The position numbers and the translations under genes are program-made. Of a DNA stretch of 64,000 nucleotides, positions 54,411-64,000 are shown in pieces; position 1 is the stretch's first letter; every line of letters starts with the position of its first letter. Under the pieces are notes generated by a model, which saw only the letters and a list, made by a program, of their open reading frames with translations, ran no database searches and had not been told where the DNA came from. Origin of the DNA: Prochilodus magdalenae (Eukaryota; Chordata; Actinopteri; Characiformes; Prochilodontidae); assembly GCA_024036415.1 (NCBI GenBank), contig JAMWET010005075.1, positions 217,501 through 281,500 of the forward strand. The letters run 5' to 3'.

Positions 54411-54815
54411 AAATACATACACACAGGCACACAAACACACACACACATACACACACACAAAAGTTCACAAACACACACAGGCACACAAACAAACACACAC
54501 ATACGGACACAAACACACACATAAACACGCACAGGCACACAAACACACGTGCACGCACACACACACACACACCACACACAAACGTACACAAACACACACA
54601 CAAACGCACACACATACACACACACAAGCGTACACAAACACATACACACACACAAGCGTACACAAACACATACACACAGGCACACAAACACACATGCACA
54701 TGCATACACACATGCACACTTGAGTGCACACGCACAGACGCACACAAACACAGACTCACACAAACACAGACTCACACATGCACGCACGTACACACAGACA
54801 TGTGCACACAGAAAC
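53697..54815. repeat. 1.1-kb CA-rich array with higher-order units
   Basis: ACACAAACAC runs are punctuated by recurring units such as 'aacacgaacgtacac' and 'acatatggacacatacac' spaced about 50-130 bp apart. All long Thr/His or Cys/Val frames are artefacts. Confidence 0.95.
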
Positions 54816-54904
54816 ACATACACTTCTGTCTGTCTCTGTCGGTGGGTCAATGGGGTGACTGTTCATCTTAGCTGCTTTTGGCAAGGGAGCCTATGGCTAT
54901 CAGT

Positions 54905-54970
54905 GGCGGAGAGAGGGAGGGGGAGGGGGAAGAGAGAGGAGGAGGGAGAGAAGGAGGAAGAGAGAGATAA
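54905..54970. repeat. Purine-rich (GGA/GA) tract
   Basis: About 65 bp of GA and GGGAGG words. Confidence 0.8.
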
Positions 54971-55359
54971 ATGGTAACAGAAGTCGTGTATCTGCATTTT
55001 AAGCAGAAGTGAAGTATTTGGTGGTGGTGTTGGGGGGTGCATTTCAGGCAGCACTGCTACTGTTGAGAATGCTACTGAATTTGGCGTAGGCAGTTTCAGC
55101 TACTGCTGGTCTTTAGCGAAGACAGTAGATGTTTCCTCCTGCACGCACCTTGTCACTGTTATATGCACATTGTCATTATATTAAAACCTCTCGACGGCGA
55201 CAGTGAAAAAGGACTGAGAAGGGTTCCTTCACTCGTAACAATATTATGACCCTTTTTGATGCAATATAAAAACATTTTTAAAGAGTTCTTTAACATCAGA
55301 GTGCCAACTCCTAAAACCTATAGACCTATACTGTTGTTTTTAGATGAATATAGTTAAAA

Positions 55360-55445
55360 TAATTTATTTATTTATTTTATTTTATTTTATTTTTCTATTT
55401 CATTTATTTATTTATTTTATATGTTTTATTTTATTTGTTTCATTT
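55360..55445. repeat. (TTTAT)n-type AT-rich tract
   Basis: Imperfect TTTA and TTTAT units. Confidence 0.8.
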
Positions 55446-56184
55446 TAAATTACATTAAATTAAATTAATATCTACACAATAAATTAATACAACATTTTTA
55501 TATTGGAGCAAAAGAAGAGAGATTTCTGACCGATCTAAACATCTCAACCCCAGTTTGCGCCATAATTATATTTAATGTACACGGATCTAATCACTGACAG
55601 TTTCTAGAGTATGTATATGCTTTTTATTCAGGCACTGTTCTCACTGTCCAGCCTGCCGCAGGCAACTGCGTTTTTCCACTCGAGTTCATCAGAATTTTAT
55701 GCTTTTGACGTAGTTTCCCCAGCCGCTGGTGTCCTTCACACCTTCACTCAAGCTGCCAGTGCCCTCAGGCTGCCCGCCGGCCTCTGTGCATTTCTCTCAT
55801 AACATAAGCCCAACAACAGTTTGCTGTATGCCCTTTATGCTGCCTAATGTCACCGTAGACTGCCACGCAAAGGAAGAATACTTGTAAACTTGAAGGGTTT
55901 GACATCTTCTCACTGGGTGCTGGTGTAGTTGTCAAGATCACAGACAGAACCCGAGGAAGCTCTTACATGTACATTCTGATACTGTTTGAAAGCAAAGCAT
56001 TAGGCTGTCATAAGAACATCCAAGGGTGGTGTTTGAAGGTTGTTGGACCCTCTGGATGGGAATCAGCGGTGGTTCTTCTATGTCATACTGAAACTACAGA
56101 AACTTCCCATTTTTTGGAGATTCTCTATACTATCGGAATATTGATCGGTCACCTGGTGTTAATGTGTCTGTTTGTTTAAATACT

Positions 56185-56285
56185 TCTCTCTCACACTGGC
56201 TCATTACGAAGTATTGCCACTCTGTAGCATACCGAGCGTTCCTTCTCTGTGTTGATCTTGTTACTCTGGCTTTGACTTTATTACT
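56185..56285 (+). repeat. LTR-like fragment related to 13155-13445
   Basis: 'cattacgaagtattgccact', 'gcataccgagcgttcc' and 'ttgatcttgttactctgg' parallel 13345-13420. Confidence 0.5.
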
Positions 56286-56291
56286 ATTACA

Positions 56292-56440
56292 TTCACCAAG
56301 CGGTGATGCCCTTCATGGTGCCAGCATCACTGACAGACAGCTGCATAACGCAGGACTACACGCACACAGACCGTTAAGACGACTCCCCTGAACGCCACGT
56401 CAACGTCACCAAAGACTTCAGTGAACTGGCATGATGACAA
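56292..56440 (+). repeat. Tc1-derived element, fragment H
   Basis: 'aagcggtgatgcccttcatg', 'gacagacagctgcataac' and 'aacgccacgtcaacgtca' match the 5' interior of copies A and C. It directly abuts the LTR-like fragment. Confidence 0.6.
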
Positions 56441-56761
56441 CTCAATGAACGAAGCAGCTGCTCCTGCAAACACAACTTTACCACAAACAACAAAAGGATG
56501 GGATTCTCTAAAACCGAATCAAACTGGTTTCAGCTTCTGAATATCTTCATGCGAATTAGGCACCATGCGAAGACTGTCAGCCTGTGTGATGCTCCACACG
56601 CTGCATCTCCAACATCAGCTCACCCCCCAAGTGAAAAGTGAAAAGTGTCATCTTCCAAATGAGGTGGAGAAACACTTTCTCCTCCCGTGCTTTTGCACAG
56701 TGTGCAACATTCGCGCTCATAAATGCTTTGCCTGTTGAGTTTACAGGGGTGTGAACAGTTT

Positions 56762-56788
56762 GCCCCCCCCCCCCCCCCAAAAAAAAGA
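56762..56788. repeat. Poly(C)/poly(A) run
   Basis: About 18 C's followed by a run of A's; unstable homopolymer. Confidence 0.85.
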
Positions 56789-56829
56789 AATGCATCCGGT
56801 GTGCAACAGCTTTTAGTCTTGTTACACTA

Positions 56830-57475
56830 TAGCTTAATGAACTTAACATAACGGCTTCGTCTCGGTAGGTGGATAGAAAGTAAGGTGGGCTGTACCTGCC
56901 AAAAAGAGCTACAACAACTCAACAATGGAATCAGCGAACTGATCGGCCAACTAACCACACTTCATCAAACGTGGACAAATGATCGAACATGCCATCCAAA
57001 GATCTCAGGACAGACATGAACAACCACAACACACCAAACGAGCGTTTGTGTTTGTCCACGTGTGTCCTGTCAGTGTGGTCAGGGTGTATCGGTCCTGCTA
57101 TATCAGCTCAATCCAGAGTCCAAATCAGGTAGAACACGTTGGTAGACCTGATCCACCTCCGGAAGCTATACTGGAGCAGGACGTATCAGAGTGGGAAGTG
57201 TTTACTGTTTTAGCTCTCTGTGCCTTGTGTGAGTGGGTGCCAAGCTAGCGAGTAGTAGGAATTGTTGTTATGAGATGATGTCACCTTGTAACAGAGAAAA
57301 GGGCTGGAATTCCAATAAGGCATTCCAGGCAGCTGAGAAAAGTGTTTTTTCTCTCTGGCGTGTATTTTGGGCTATATTACTCTGCAAACCATTTACATGC
57401 ACAACAATCTACATAACACACTAAAGGAAAGTGGAAAAAATGGAAAGCATAATAGGTCCCCTTTAAAACTAAAGG
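56830..57475. repeat. Possible non-autonomous repeat
   Basis: It ends with 'gcataataggtcccctttaa', a phrase common at the ends of dispersed teleost repeats. No second copy lies in this window, so the boundaries are unsure. Confidence 0.35.
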
Positions 57476-57625
57476 TGCCAGTAGGGGCTCTTTAGATCAA
57501 TGCCCCTGGTGAACCTTTCGATAGATGGCACCTTTCATAAATGAGATGTTTGAGAACCTAGATAAAGTTGAAAGACTGTCTACACAATGAAGGTTCTATG
57601 GCAATTAAAGATGCTCTTGGAATTA

Positions 57626-58158
57626 CAGGGGTTCTACAATGAAACTGAAACACCTGGTTTTAGACCACAATCATTTATTAGTATGGTGTAGGGCCCCCTT
57701 TTGCGGCCAATACAGCGTCAGTTCGTCTTGGGAATGACATATACTGCGTCCTGCACAGTGGTCAGAGGGATTTTAAGCCATTCTTCTTGCAGGATAGTGG
57801 CCAGGTCACTACGTGATGCTGGTGGAGGTTCGTCCTTCTTGGTGGTATGCTGACATTACCCTGGATACCGTGGCTCTTGATACATCACAAAGACTTGCTG
57901 TCTTGGTCACAGATGCGCCAGCAAGACGTGCACCAACAGTTTGTCCTCTTTTGAACTCTGGTATGTCACCCATAATGTTGTGTGCATTGCAGTATTTTGA
58001 GCAGAACTGTGCTCTTACCTGCTAACTGAACCTTCACACTCTGCTCTTACTGGTGCAATGTGCAATTAATGAAGACTCGTCACCAGGCTGGTCCAATTTA
58101 GCCATGAGACCTCCCACACTAAAATGACAGGTGTTTCAGTTTCATTGTCCAACCCCTG
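57626..58158 (-). mobile_element. Tc1 deletion derivative, copy 3
   Basis: 533 bp with TA on both sides (57624-57625 and 58159-58160). The internal structure and deletion junction are the same as in copies 1 and 2. The left inverted repeat has GGACA changed to CTACA. Confidence 0.85.
57809..57973 (-). pseudogene. 54-codon HTH-only frame in Tc1 derivative, copy 3
   Basis: ATG at 57973 and TAG at 57811-57809, the same length as in copy 1. It encodes the first helix-turn-helix of the transposase plus a short junction tail. Confidence 0.6.
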
Positions 58159-58996
58159 TAGGTCCGCTGACTTGATCAGGTCGGCACCCCACTGACTGTT
58201 TGCCACTGTTGGTCCACCTTTAGACCACACAGACTGTCCTATGCACAAGACTGAACTAGTTTTTATCCTGTTCAAAGTGATTCAAAGTGAACACAGACTT
58301 TTATTTTGGAAACTAACTAAGACAAATATTACAAACGTCACAGAAGAACAACAAGGACAAGGCTATGTAAATGCAGTTGAAAATGTTGCAGACACTAAAC
58401 ATTACTTACTAAACCCATTTATAAAGGATAATGAACATAAGAAAGAAGCAAAGGAGAACTGTGAGTGGAAAACAAGTGATGAAAAGTGGCAGTTGTCTAT
58501 GACACTGTTTTGGAGGGGAAGCCCAAAAAAAGCTGAGCTAAACGTTAGTGGACCACCAGCTTTGTCGTTAGTGGGCCAATGGTGGTCCACCGTCGTCTTG
58601 CTATCAGGAATGTAGTGCTGTAGACGCTGCAGTATACTACATACTCCAGTAAGTGTTTTAGCCCATAAGAGCCCATTATAGCATATGTGTCACAAGCCTG
58701 GAAAGCCTGGAAAAATCCATATACAGCTTTATCCTTCACTTAAACTCCCCAAGAGACCCATACTGAACTTCCTGGATGCAGTCACATGACAGCTTTTGAA
58801 TTTGTGAGCACGTGATCTTTACAAAATTTGGTGTGCTTGATTTTATGTTTTTGGCTCATTCATGTAAAGCACTTTGAGCTTCCGAAGGTATGAAAAAAGC
58901 TCTATAAAAAAATGATTATTGTTATTATTGGTTAGTGCATGGGACAATTTCAAACCTACTTAAAACACTGCTTTGATGCTTTGATAACATGTTCTA
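58159..58996. other. Intronic stretch, no gene seen
   Basis: A 124-codon plus-strand frame (58241-58615) is AT-rich and shows no family resemblance or splice context. Confidence 0.35.
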
Positions 58997-59495
58997 CACT
59001 CATCATCAAACGAATAGTTGCTCCCTGATTGCAGTGCTGTTGGGAAGGAAGATAAAGGTTACCAAGAACAATAAATTATGATGTAGACCGATATGGCTAA
59101 TACTTATTGAGCTACACATACAGAAGTAGTGTCTCTCAGTATGGGAGATAGCAGGCTGCTATGTTTGGTAGCACAACAAGCCAGTCTTGGCACGGAATTG
59201 TAGAAGGTACTAATGATAATCCATTCCATGGTAGTATCTGCACAACTGATAAGGTGTGCGATATGTCAATTGAACCATTCCACTTCCCTGAGCCCTACAA
59301 TGCAACCCCTCACCAACTCTTCCAACTGCTCGAGTTGCTTTCGAACACTTCTCCTAGGCACAGTTTGCTTGCAAAGGACGCTACCAACAGCTCAGTATAA
59401 GTCAGAATGGAAAGCACACGCAACAGAACAACCTTATATAGCCAGTCAGGTACAGCGATAAGGCCCGTCATTGCTTATGAATGAAATATGAAACA
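58997..59495 (-). mobile_element. Tc1-derived element, copy I
   Basis: Minus-oriented. The end 'cactcatcatcaaacgaat' follows TA (58995-58996). It continues 'ggaaggaagataaaggttac' and 'ttattgagctacacatacag', as in copy B. The other end is eroded near 'gatgaggcccgt'-like sequence at 59460. Confidence 0.7.
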
Positions 59496-60207
59496 TGTGG
59501 TATGAAATGGCTGTTGAGATATACTTCTGTTTTGATGTTAAAAGAAGGAGATGCCATGTGACCACTTCACATATCACAATAGGACTGATCTTTTATGATA
59601 CCTGATCCCTCACTGAGGGTCTGGGCACTCATGGCTACAAAGACTTTATTTTTTCTTAACCACACTCTTCTGCCGTCTTAAATAGAGAAATTCATAACTA
59701 TGTGTTACATACAAATGACCTTGTAGCCTACACATGAAAGCAGAATGAATATTAAAGTAATCTCTCCCTCACACACTCAGATGCATGCACAAGCACATCA
59801 GGAAGCATCAGATTACATCTCTGGGGTCAGTATAGAGGTTTAGAGGGCTCGAGAAGACAGCTCCCTCTCTCTTTCGCTCCTGCTGTCTCCGTCTTTCTCT
59901 CTCCTATTTGGAATGCACGCGTTTCACTCCAGAAAGGACCATTTGTGAGTAACTGTGGACGTTCTTGCTGTCTGTGTGTGTATATGTGTGCAGTGTTATC
60001 CTGGGTGTTACAGTGTTAATTAATTTAGTTTATTAATTAGTTTTTATCACTGTATTTTTATAACTGTTGTGTTTAAGGAATCTCCACTGACAGGGCCCAG
60101 CAGGCGTATGCACAAATAGATCCCGAATGCGACGCTTGAGCCCCTGGCCTTTTAGCCTCAGACCGTTCAAGTGCCCTCTTGCTCAGCATGTATGACCTGT
60201 CTTCTGT

Positions 60208-60366
60208 ATGGACAAGATCTGTTTCAGTGAAGCTAAGGTCAGCGTCGCCCCAGGAATAGAGCCTGGGGGTCGGCTCAGCTCCATGAACTTCATCGCTCTT
60301 GGGCTCTCCCTCTGGTGCTTTTCATCAGCCATTCTGATTGCAGGGGATTATTTGAGTCCTAGCTAA
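60208..60366 (+). other. Unassigned 52-codon open frame with hydrophobic centre
   Basis: Starts MDKICFSEAKVSV and continues with MNFIALGLSLWCF and SSAILIAG. It would look like a signal peptide or membrane segment. There is no family match, no clear splice sites and no second exon. Most likely chance, but it is one of few non-repeat open frames in the intron. Confidence 0.15.
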
Positions 60367-60783
60367 TGCAACACATTGATAGTCAGAGTGCTCGCTTTTC
60401 AGTTTATGAAAGTAAGATACGCATGCACATTAAATAATTATTCATTTGCAGTTCTTTAGTTATTTGTAGTATAATTAGTTAGAGCTTCTCTGTCCAAACA
60501 TTTCCTGGTATTCTTAAAATTATATTATAAAGGCCAACAGCACCTTAGTGCTTAGCGCCACCTAGCAAAGTGTAAATATGGCAATATATCCAGATATCAG
60601 TGGTTATAACGAATGTTGTGTTGTTTAGATGCTGTACTGTTTAGTACCATGGTTGGAATGACTGGGTGTTTTTGTATGTCGATTTTGAGGTGGATTTGCA
60701 TGACGAATCAAGTTTCTGTTTGTCCTTTGCAAAAGCACATGGATTTATGCCAGGCTGTGTGGAGCTGTCAAATGAATTTGCAT

Positions 60784-60935
60784 TTAGGTAGGCCAATGTA
60801 GTGTTAGGAGTCTTGCCCAGGGACTCTTATTGGTGTAGCACAGCATAGTCACCATGACCGGGATTCAAACCCCAGTCTCCCATATGTGGTGGTAGCTCCC
60901 TGGCGGGTAGGGGTGTTATCTGCTGAGCTACAAGA
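60784..60935 (-). mobile_element. SINE1 copy, tail truncated
   Basis: 'ggtaggccaatgtagtgtta', 'gcatagtcaccatgaccggg' and 'tgctgagctacaagaac' match 42955-43077. The LINE-like tail is missing. Confidence 0.7.
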
Positions 60936-62133
60936 ACAATTACAACTAACAGACTGCTTGTAATTAGATTTGCCTAGTATTTCAGGGTTCAAATCCCTGC
61001 CCGGACAGTAGTGCTAGTATTTTTGGCATCTCTAAAACACTCTTACTAATGTGACTGGTTGCAGTTCAATTAAACTGATGCATGTTCAAATTCCCCTCAT
61101 TCCCCATTGAACCCACACCTACCAAAATGTCTATGCACTCGCCCGGCACCCAATATTGTAAGCCTGCTGAATATTGTGGCGTCAGTATACGCCTGCCTTT
61201 TATTATTAGGCTATTTTGATAGTAAGGAACTGTTTTTTGCAGGGACTTTTATTCTGAAGGACTGGGTATGCATCTTCATCAGTAGGCTAGGTGTTTTCAG
61301 TAAAGCTACAGACTCCCACAGGCCTTTTGGAGAGAACACATATTTAATATATGAACATATATTTATGATGTTCACTTATTCTTCTGTGCATTGCATTATT
61401 TGGTAGCACATTACAATAAGACTGCCTTTATTAAGGGTATATGAATGGTTTAAATGGGTTTATAAATTAATAAACATCATATTTCATTTTCATTAGGAAT
61501 TTTCATTCCTAAGCAGCAACAGCACCTACACAATAAAAGCAACAGTGGTCTGTTGATTGCCAAATAGTGAGCCCACATTCATCTATAGAGTTAAAGCCCA
61601 GATGTTGTTGGTTACTGATTTACTTTGTCTTCTCCATCAGGTAGCTTTATTAGATATTACTCTTTTTCTTCTGTGTTATAAACTGCCAGTGAATGATTTG
61701 AATGTGTTAAGGATATAAATGATAACCGTTAATACCCTGTTTTTAAACCAGCCACATATCCTTTATAAGGCCAGTCTTTTATTTTACTGTGCTGTGCTGT
61801 TAACCTGTCTTTTTGGTTTTACTAGCCTCATTATTCTCCCGATATCAGCTCAACGCACATGCATTTACTGATGTGTGTTTATAGAAACTGTGCATAATGT
61901 TGCAGGTAATTATGGGTAATTATAATTGAGCGATAGAAATAATAGTTCATTGTGTGTGTTGAGGCATATGTAGAGCGTTAATGTGTTCAGGTCAGAATAA
62001 CGTGCTGTTTTAGGGCGTGTGTGTGAGTTTTAGGCAGCATGTCATGATGTTAAACACAGATGTGAAGAGGGAGTTAATGTCTATTTACAGTCTGGCATCA
62101 GAATGACAAGATGGAGTTACCAACGTCAGTGCA

Positions 62134-62136
<3 letters not shown>

Positions 62137-62205
<69 letters not shown>

Positions 62206-62262
62206 GCAGGAGGGCGGCAGTATGATGTTACATCCAGAGAGAGAGAGAGAGAAAGAGAGACC
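62137..62262. repeat. (TG)n and (GA)n tracts
   Basis: TG at 62137-62202 and GA at 62236-62261. Confidence 0.95.
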
Positions 62263-62429
62263 TGTTTAGCTTTAAGACTCAAAGGGCTGCTTTACTACAC
62301 ACAGATTAAGAATCTAGTCTCAGGCTAAATAAGCCTGGAGCAGAGGATCACTGAAACTTGGAGTATTGGTTGACGTCTATACAAATCCAATACTTCTTAA
62401 TTACTGTTCTTATTAAAAACCTATTTTAA

Positions 62430-63155
62430 AACAATCAAGCTTTAAAATAAGCTGTTAATAACCATGTAAAAGTACCCAGCTCAAACACTACCCAGCTGGA
62501 CAAAATATACATACAGTTATATGCAGATGTTTGAACTACAACACCAGTCAAATTACATGTTCTGTTGTCTATGGTAAAGTAAGTTAATACATCCTATAAG
62601 GGGAACAAACATGGATATGATATTTTCTCATTATTTTAGTGCAGTGTTTGTGGTTATTTACAGAGTTTATCACATGGAAAAGCATAAAACATAGAATATC
62701 AAATGTGGTATTTTATTATAGGTTAAATTAAGCAAATTAACAGTACTTGTGTATTTAAATGTGCAGACGTGTGTTCTCTGTAGAGCATGTGCTATGTGTT
62801 ATTTTCACCTAGAACATCAACAATAATATAAATTTGTCCAGAAGGACCACAACTTTAGCGTGGGACTCCTGTGTGTAAGCGGAAAAAAACAAGTTTATTT
62901 GGATAATAATAAAAACTATCAAACTTTAAAATGAGCTGTTAATAACTGATAATTGAAGCACTTCACTTCAAATAGTCATCTATAAGTGCGCTGCTCAAAC
63001 ACTACCCTGCTGGACAAAACACACATACAGTTACATGCGGACTTACAAGCTACACCACCAGTCGGAGATGTGTTCGGTTGATTTTCTAAGTTTCTATGTT
63101 AGTAAGTTAAGCCCTATAAGGGGAATAAACTCTTATATGACATTTTCCCGATGCT
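62430..63155 (+). repeat. Diverged direct duplication
   Basis: 62430-62640 and 62915-63155 share, in order, 'ctttaaaat.agctgttaat', 'gctcaaacactaccc.gctgg', 'catacagtta.atgc' and 'cctataaggggaa'. The offset is about 485-510 bp. Type unknown. Confidence 0.6.
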
Positions 63156-63282
63156 ACGCCTTGTAGATGATAGCTCATGTGTTGTTGCACAGTTTGTGTT
63201 GGTCATTCGCTAGTCCTTCGCTGTTGGCTGGAGAGTTTAAGTTAGTGGACTATTCTCAGTCCAGCAGTGAGAGTGTTCAGTA

Positions 63283-63392
63283 TTGCCAATATCAGTCATC
63301 ATTTATTGCTCCTGATAACCTTTATCTTCCTTCTGAATAGCACTGCAGCCCAACACTTCCCACTGGGTGCAGGTCCTTCTGATGATGCGTGT
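63283..63392 (+). repeat. Tc1-derived element, fragment J (3' end)
   Basis: 'tattgccaatatcagtcat', 'aacctttatcttccttc', 'aatagcactgcagcccaac' and 'tgatgatgcgtgtg' match the last 110 bp of copies A and C. Confidence 0.65.
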
Positions 63393-64000
63393 GTACAGTT
63401 TAATCTAATTGAACTTCACTGGATATGGCACCAAACAGAAAGTGTTGGTATCTGTTTACCCCTAATTAATGTTGCACTGTGCGCATTTAAATCATTTGAG
63501 CAGATTTGTTTTTATCCTCTGATATCCAGTGCTTTCTGTTGTTGTCGACTCAGTACTGGCACGGGGTATTGTACTGGTGCCATCTCTAGTTCTATAGCAT
63601 TCTTAGTCTGGAACGCACTTCCTTCGCTATTACACCTGCTGCTGTTCTAACGCTGTTTCTCTCCGGTGAATTCAGGATCACATTCTGGCTGACAGTTAAC
63701 TGCGCATTTGTTTCTGTGTCTGCAGAAATGTGTTTGGCTCATTAGTCGCTAGCAGATATTCCTGTAAACATGCCACAGTCAGCGCGCTTTATTCTGTCAG
63801 AACTGTCGAATCTCAAATCCAGCACGACGGCCAAGTCTAAAATCAGCATGGTGAGCGAGTGTGATGGCAGCGTTTGCCGAAGGTGCACAGGTGAAGTGTG
63901 AAGACAAGGTTGCTGCACTGAGCTCCTGTCTGCCTCTGACAGCTCTCAGGGTGTGACCCCTCCCCTCCGCATGAAGCCGGGTGTTAAACACAGCATTAGA
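63393..64000. other. End of window, no gene seen
   Basis: GC content rises towards the end. A 42-codon frame starting at 63770 follows an acceptor-like 'tgtgtctgcag' but has no family match. Confidence 0.3.

Larger units (their letters stand above)
51996..64000 (+). other. kazn: Presumed kazn intron 1 (incomplete)
   Basis: From the exon 1 donor to the window end no further kazrin exon is recognisable. Its content is listed as separate repeats. Stretches 54980-56175, 59500-60780 and 60940-62130 hold no recognised repeat apart from a TTTAT-type tract, and no supported exon. Confidence 0.5.

Noticed and set aside
58241..58615. 124-codon Lys/Asn-rich plus-strand frame
   Set aside because: AT-rich chance frame without homology or splice context.
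63770..63898. 42-codon frame after an acceptor-like site (starts MPQSARFILSEL)
   Set aside because: Not kazrin-like, no donor with supported phase and no family match.

Overview
The window looks like nuclear DNA of a teleost fish. Only about 1-2% of it can be supported as protein-coding. The rest is introns and intergenic DNA full of Tc1/mariner relics, small inverted-repeat elements (MITEs), tRNA-derived SINEs, an L2-type LINE end, solo LTRs and very long CT, GA, CA and TA simple repeats. Genes are split by GT..AG introns and there is no operon-like organisation. The repeat set (several Tc1 lineages and a SINE/LINE pair sharing a tail) fits a ray-finned fish, perhaps an otophysan, but the species cannot be fixed from the sequence alone.

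Two real genes can be recognised. (1) Podoplanin (pdpn), minus strand, 23206 down to 8613. The signal-peptide exon is 23140-23206, the Thr/Glu-rich mucin-like exon 11478-11888 and the transmembrane exon 10648-10753. A final exon has only 7 coding bases (8613-8619) and gives the hallmark ...YSP-stop C-terminus. All three junctions agree in phase and the model encodes about 196 aa. The first canonical polyadenylation signal downstream is at 6060-6065, implying a 3' UTR of about 2.5 kb. (2) The first coding exon of kazrin (kazn), plus strand, 51812-51995. It lies in a CpG-rich stretch and ends in a clean donor; the rest of the gene lies beyond the window or is not visible. The two genes are divergent, with about 28.6 kb of repeat-rich DNA between their start codons. 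In human, PRDM2 lies between PDPN and KAZN; no prdm2 exon was recognised here.

Layout. 1-6.0 kb: MITE, TA tract, Tc1-derived elements and a Tc1 transposase relic. 6.0-8.6 kb: predicted pdpn 3' UTR containing another Tc1 relic. 8.6-23.2 kb: pdpn introns with two solo LTRs (both antisense to the gene), a Tc1-derived element, a SINE split by an insertion, and large CA/CT/TA tracts. 23.4-51.4 kb: intergenic DNA with three MITE copies plus weaker relics, an L2 LINE end, two of three near-identical 0.53-kb Tc1 deletion derivatives, a 1.4-kb Tc1 element with a nearly readable transposase, a third solo LTR, and a roughly 680-bp CT array. 51.4-52.0 kb: kazn promoter and exon 1. 52-64 kb: presumed kazn intron 1 with a 1-kb CA array and more Tc1-derived copies.

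The most unusual items are: the three matching Tc1 deletion derivatives, which keep only a 54-codon HTH reading frame; a ten-copy Tc1-derived non-autonomous family that retains catalytic-core and C-terminal traces; solo LTRs with matching target duplications; a (CA)n tract directly behind the pdpn exon 1 splice donor; and a LINE and SINE sharing the same 3' tail within one window. No previously undescribed multigene system was found.
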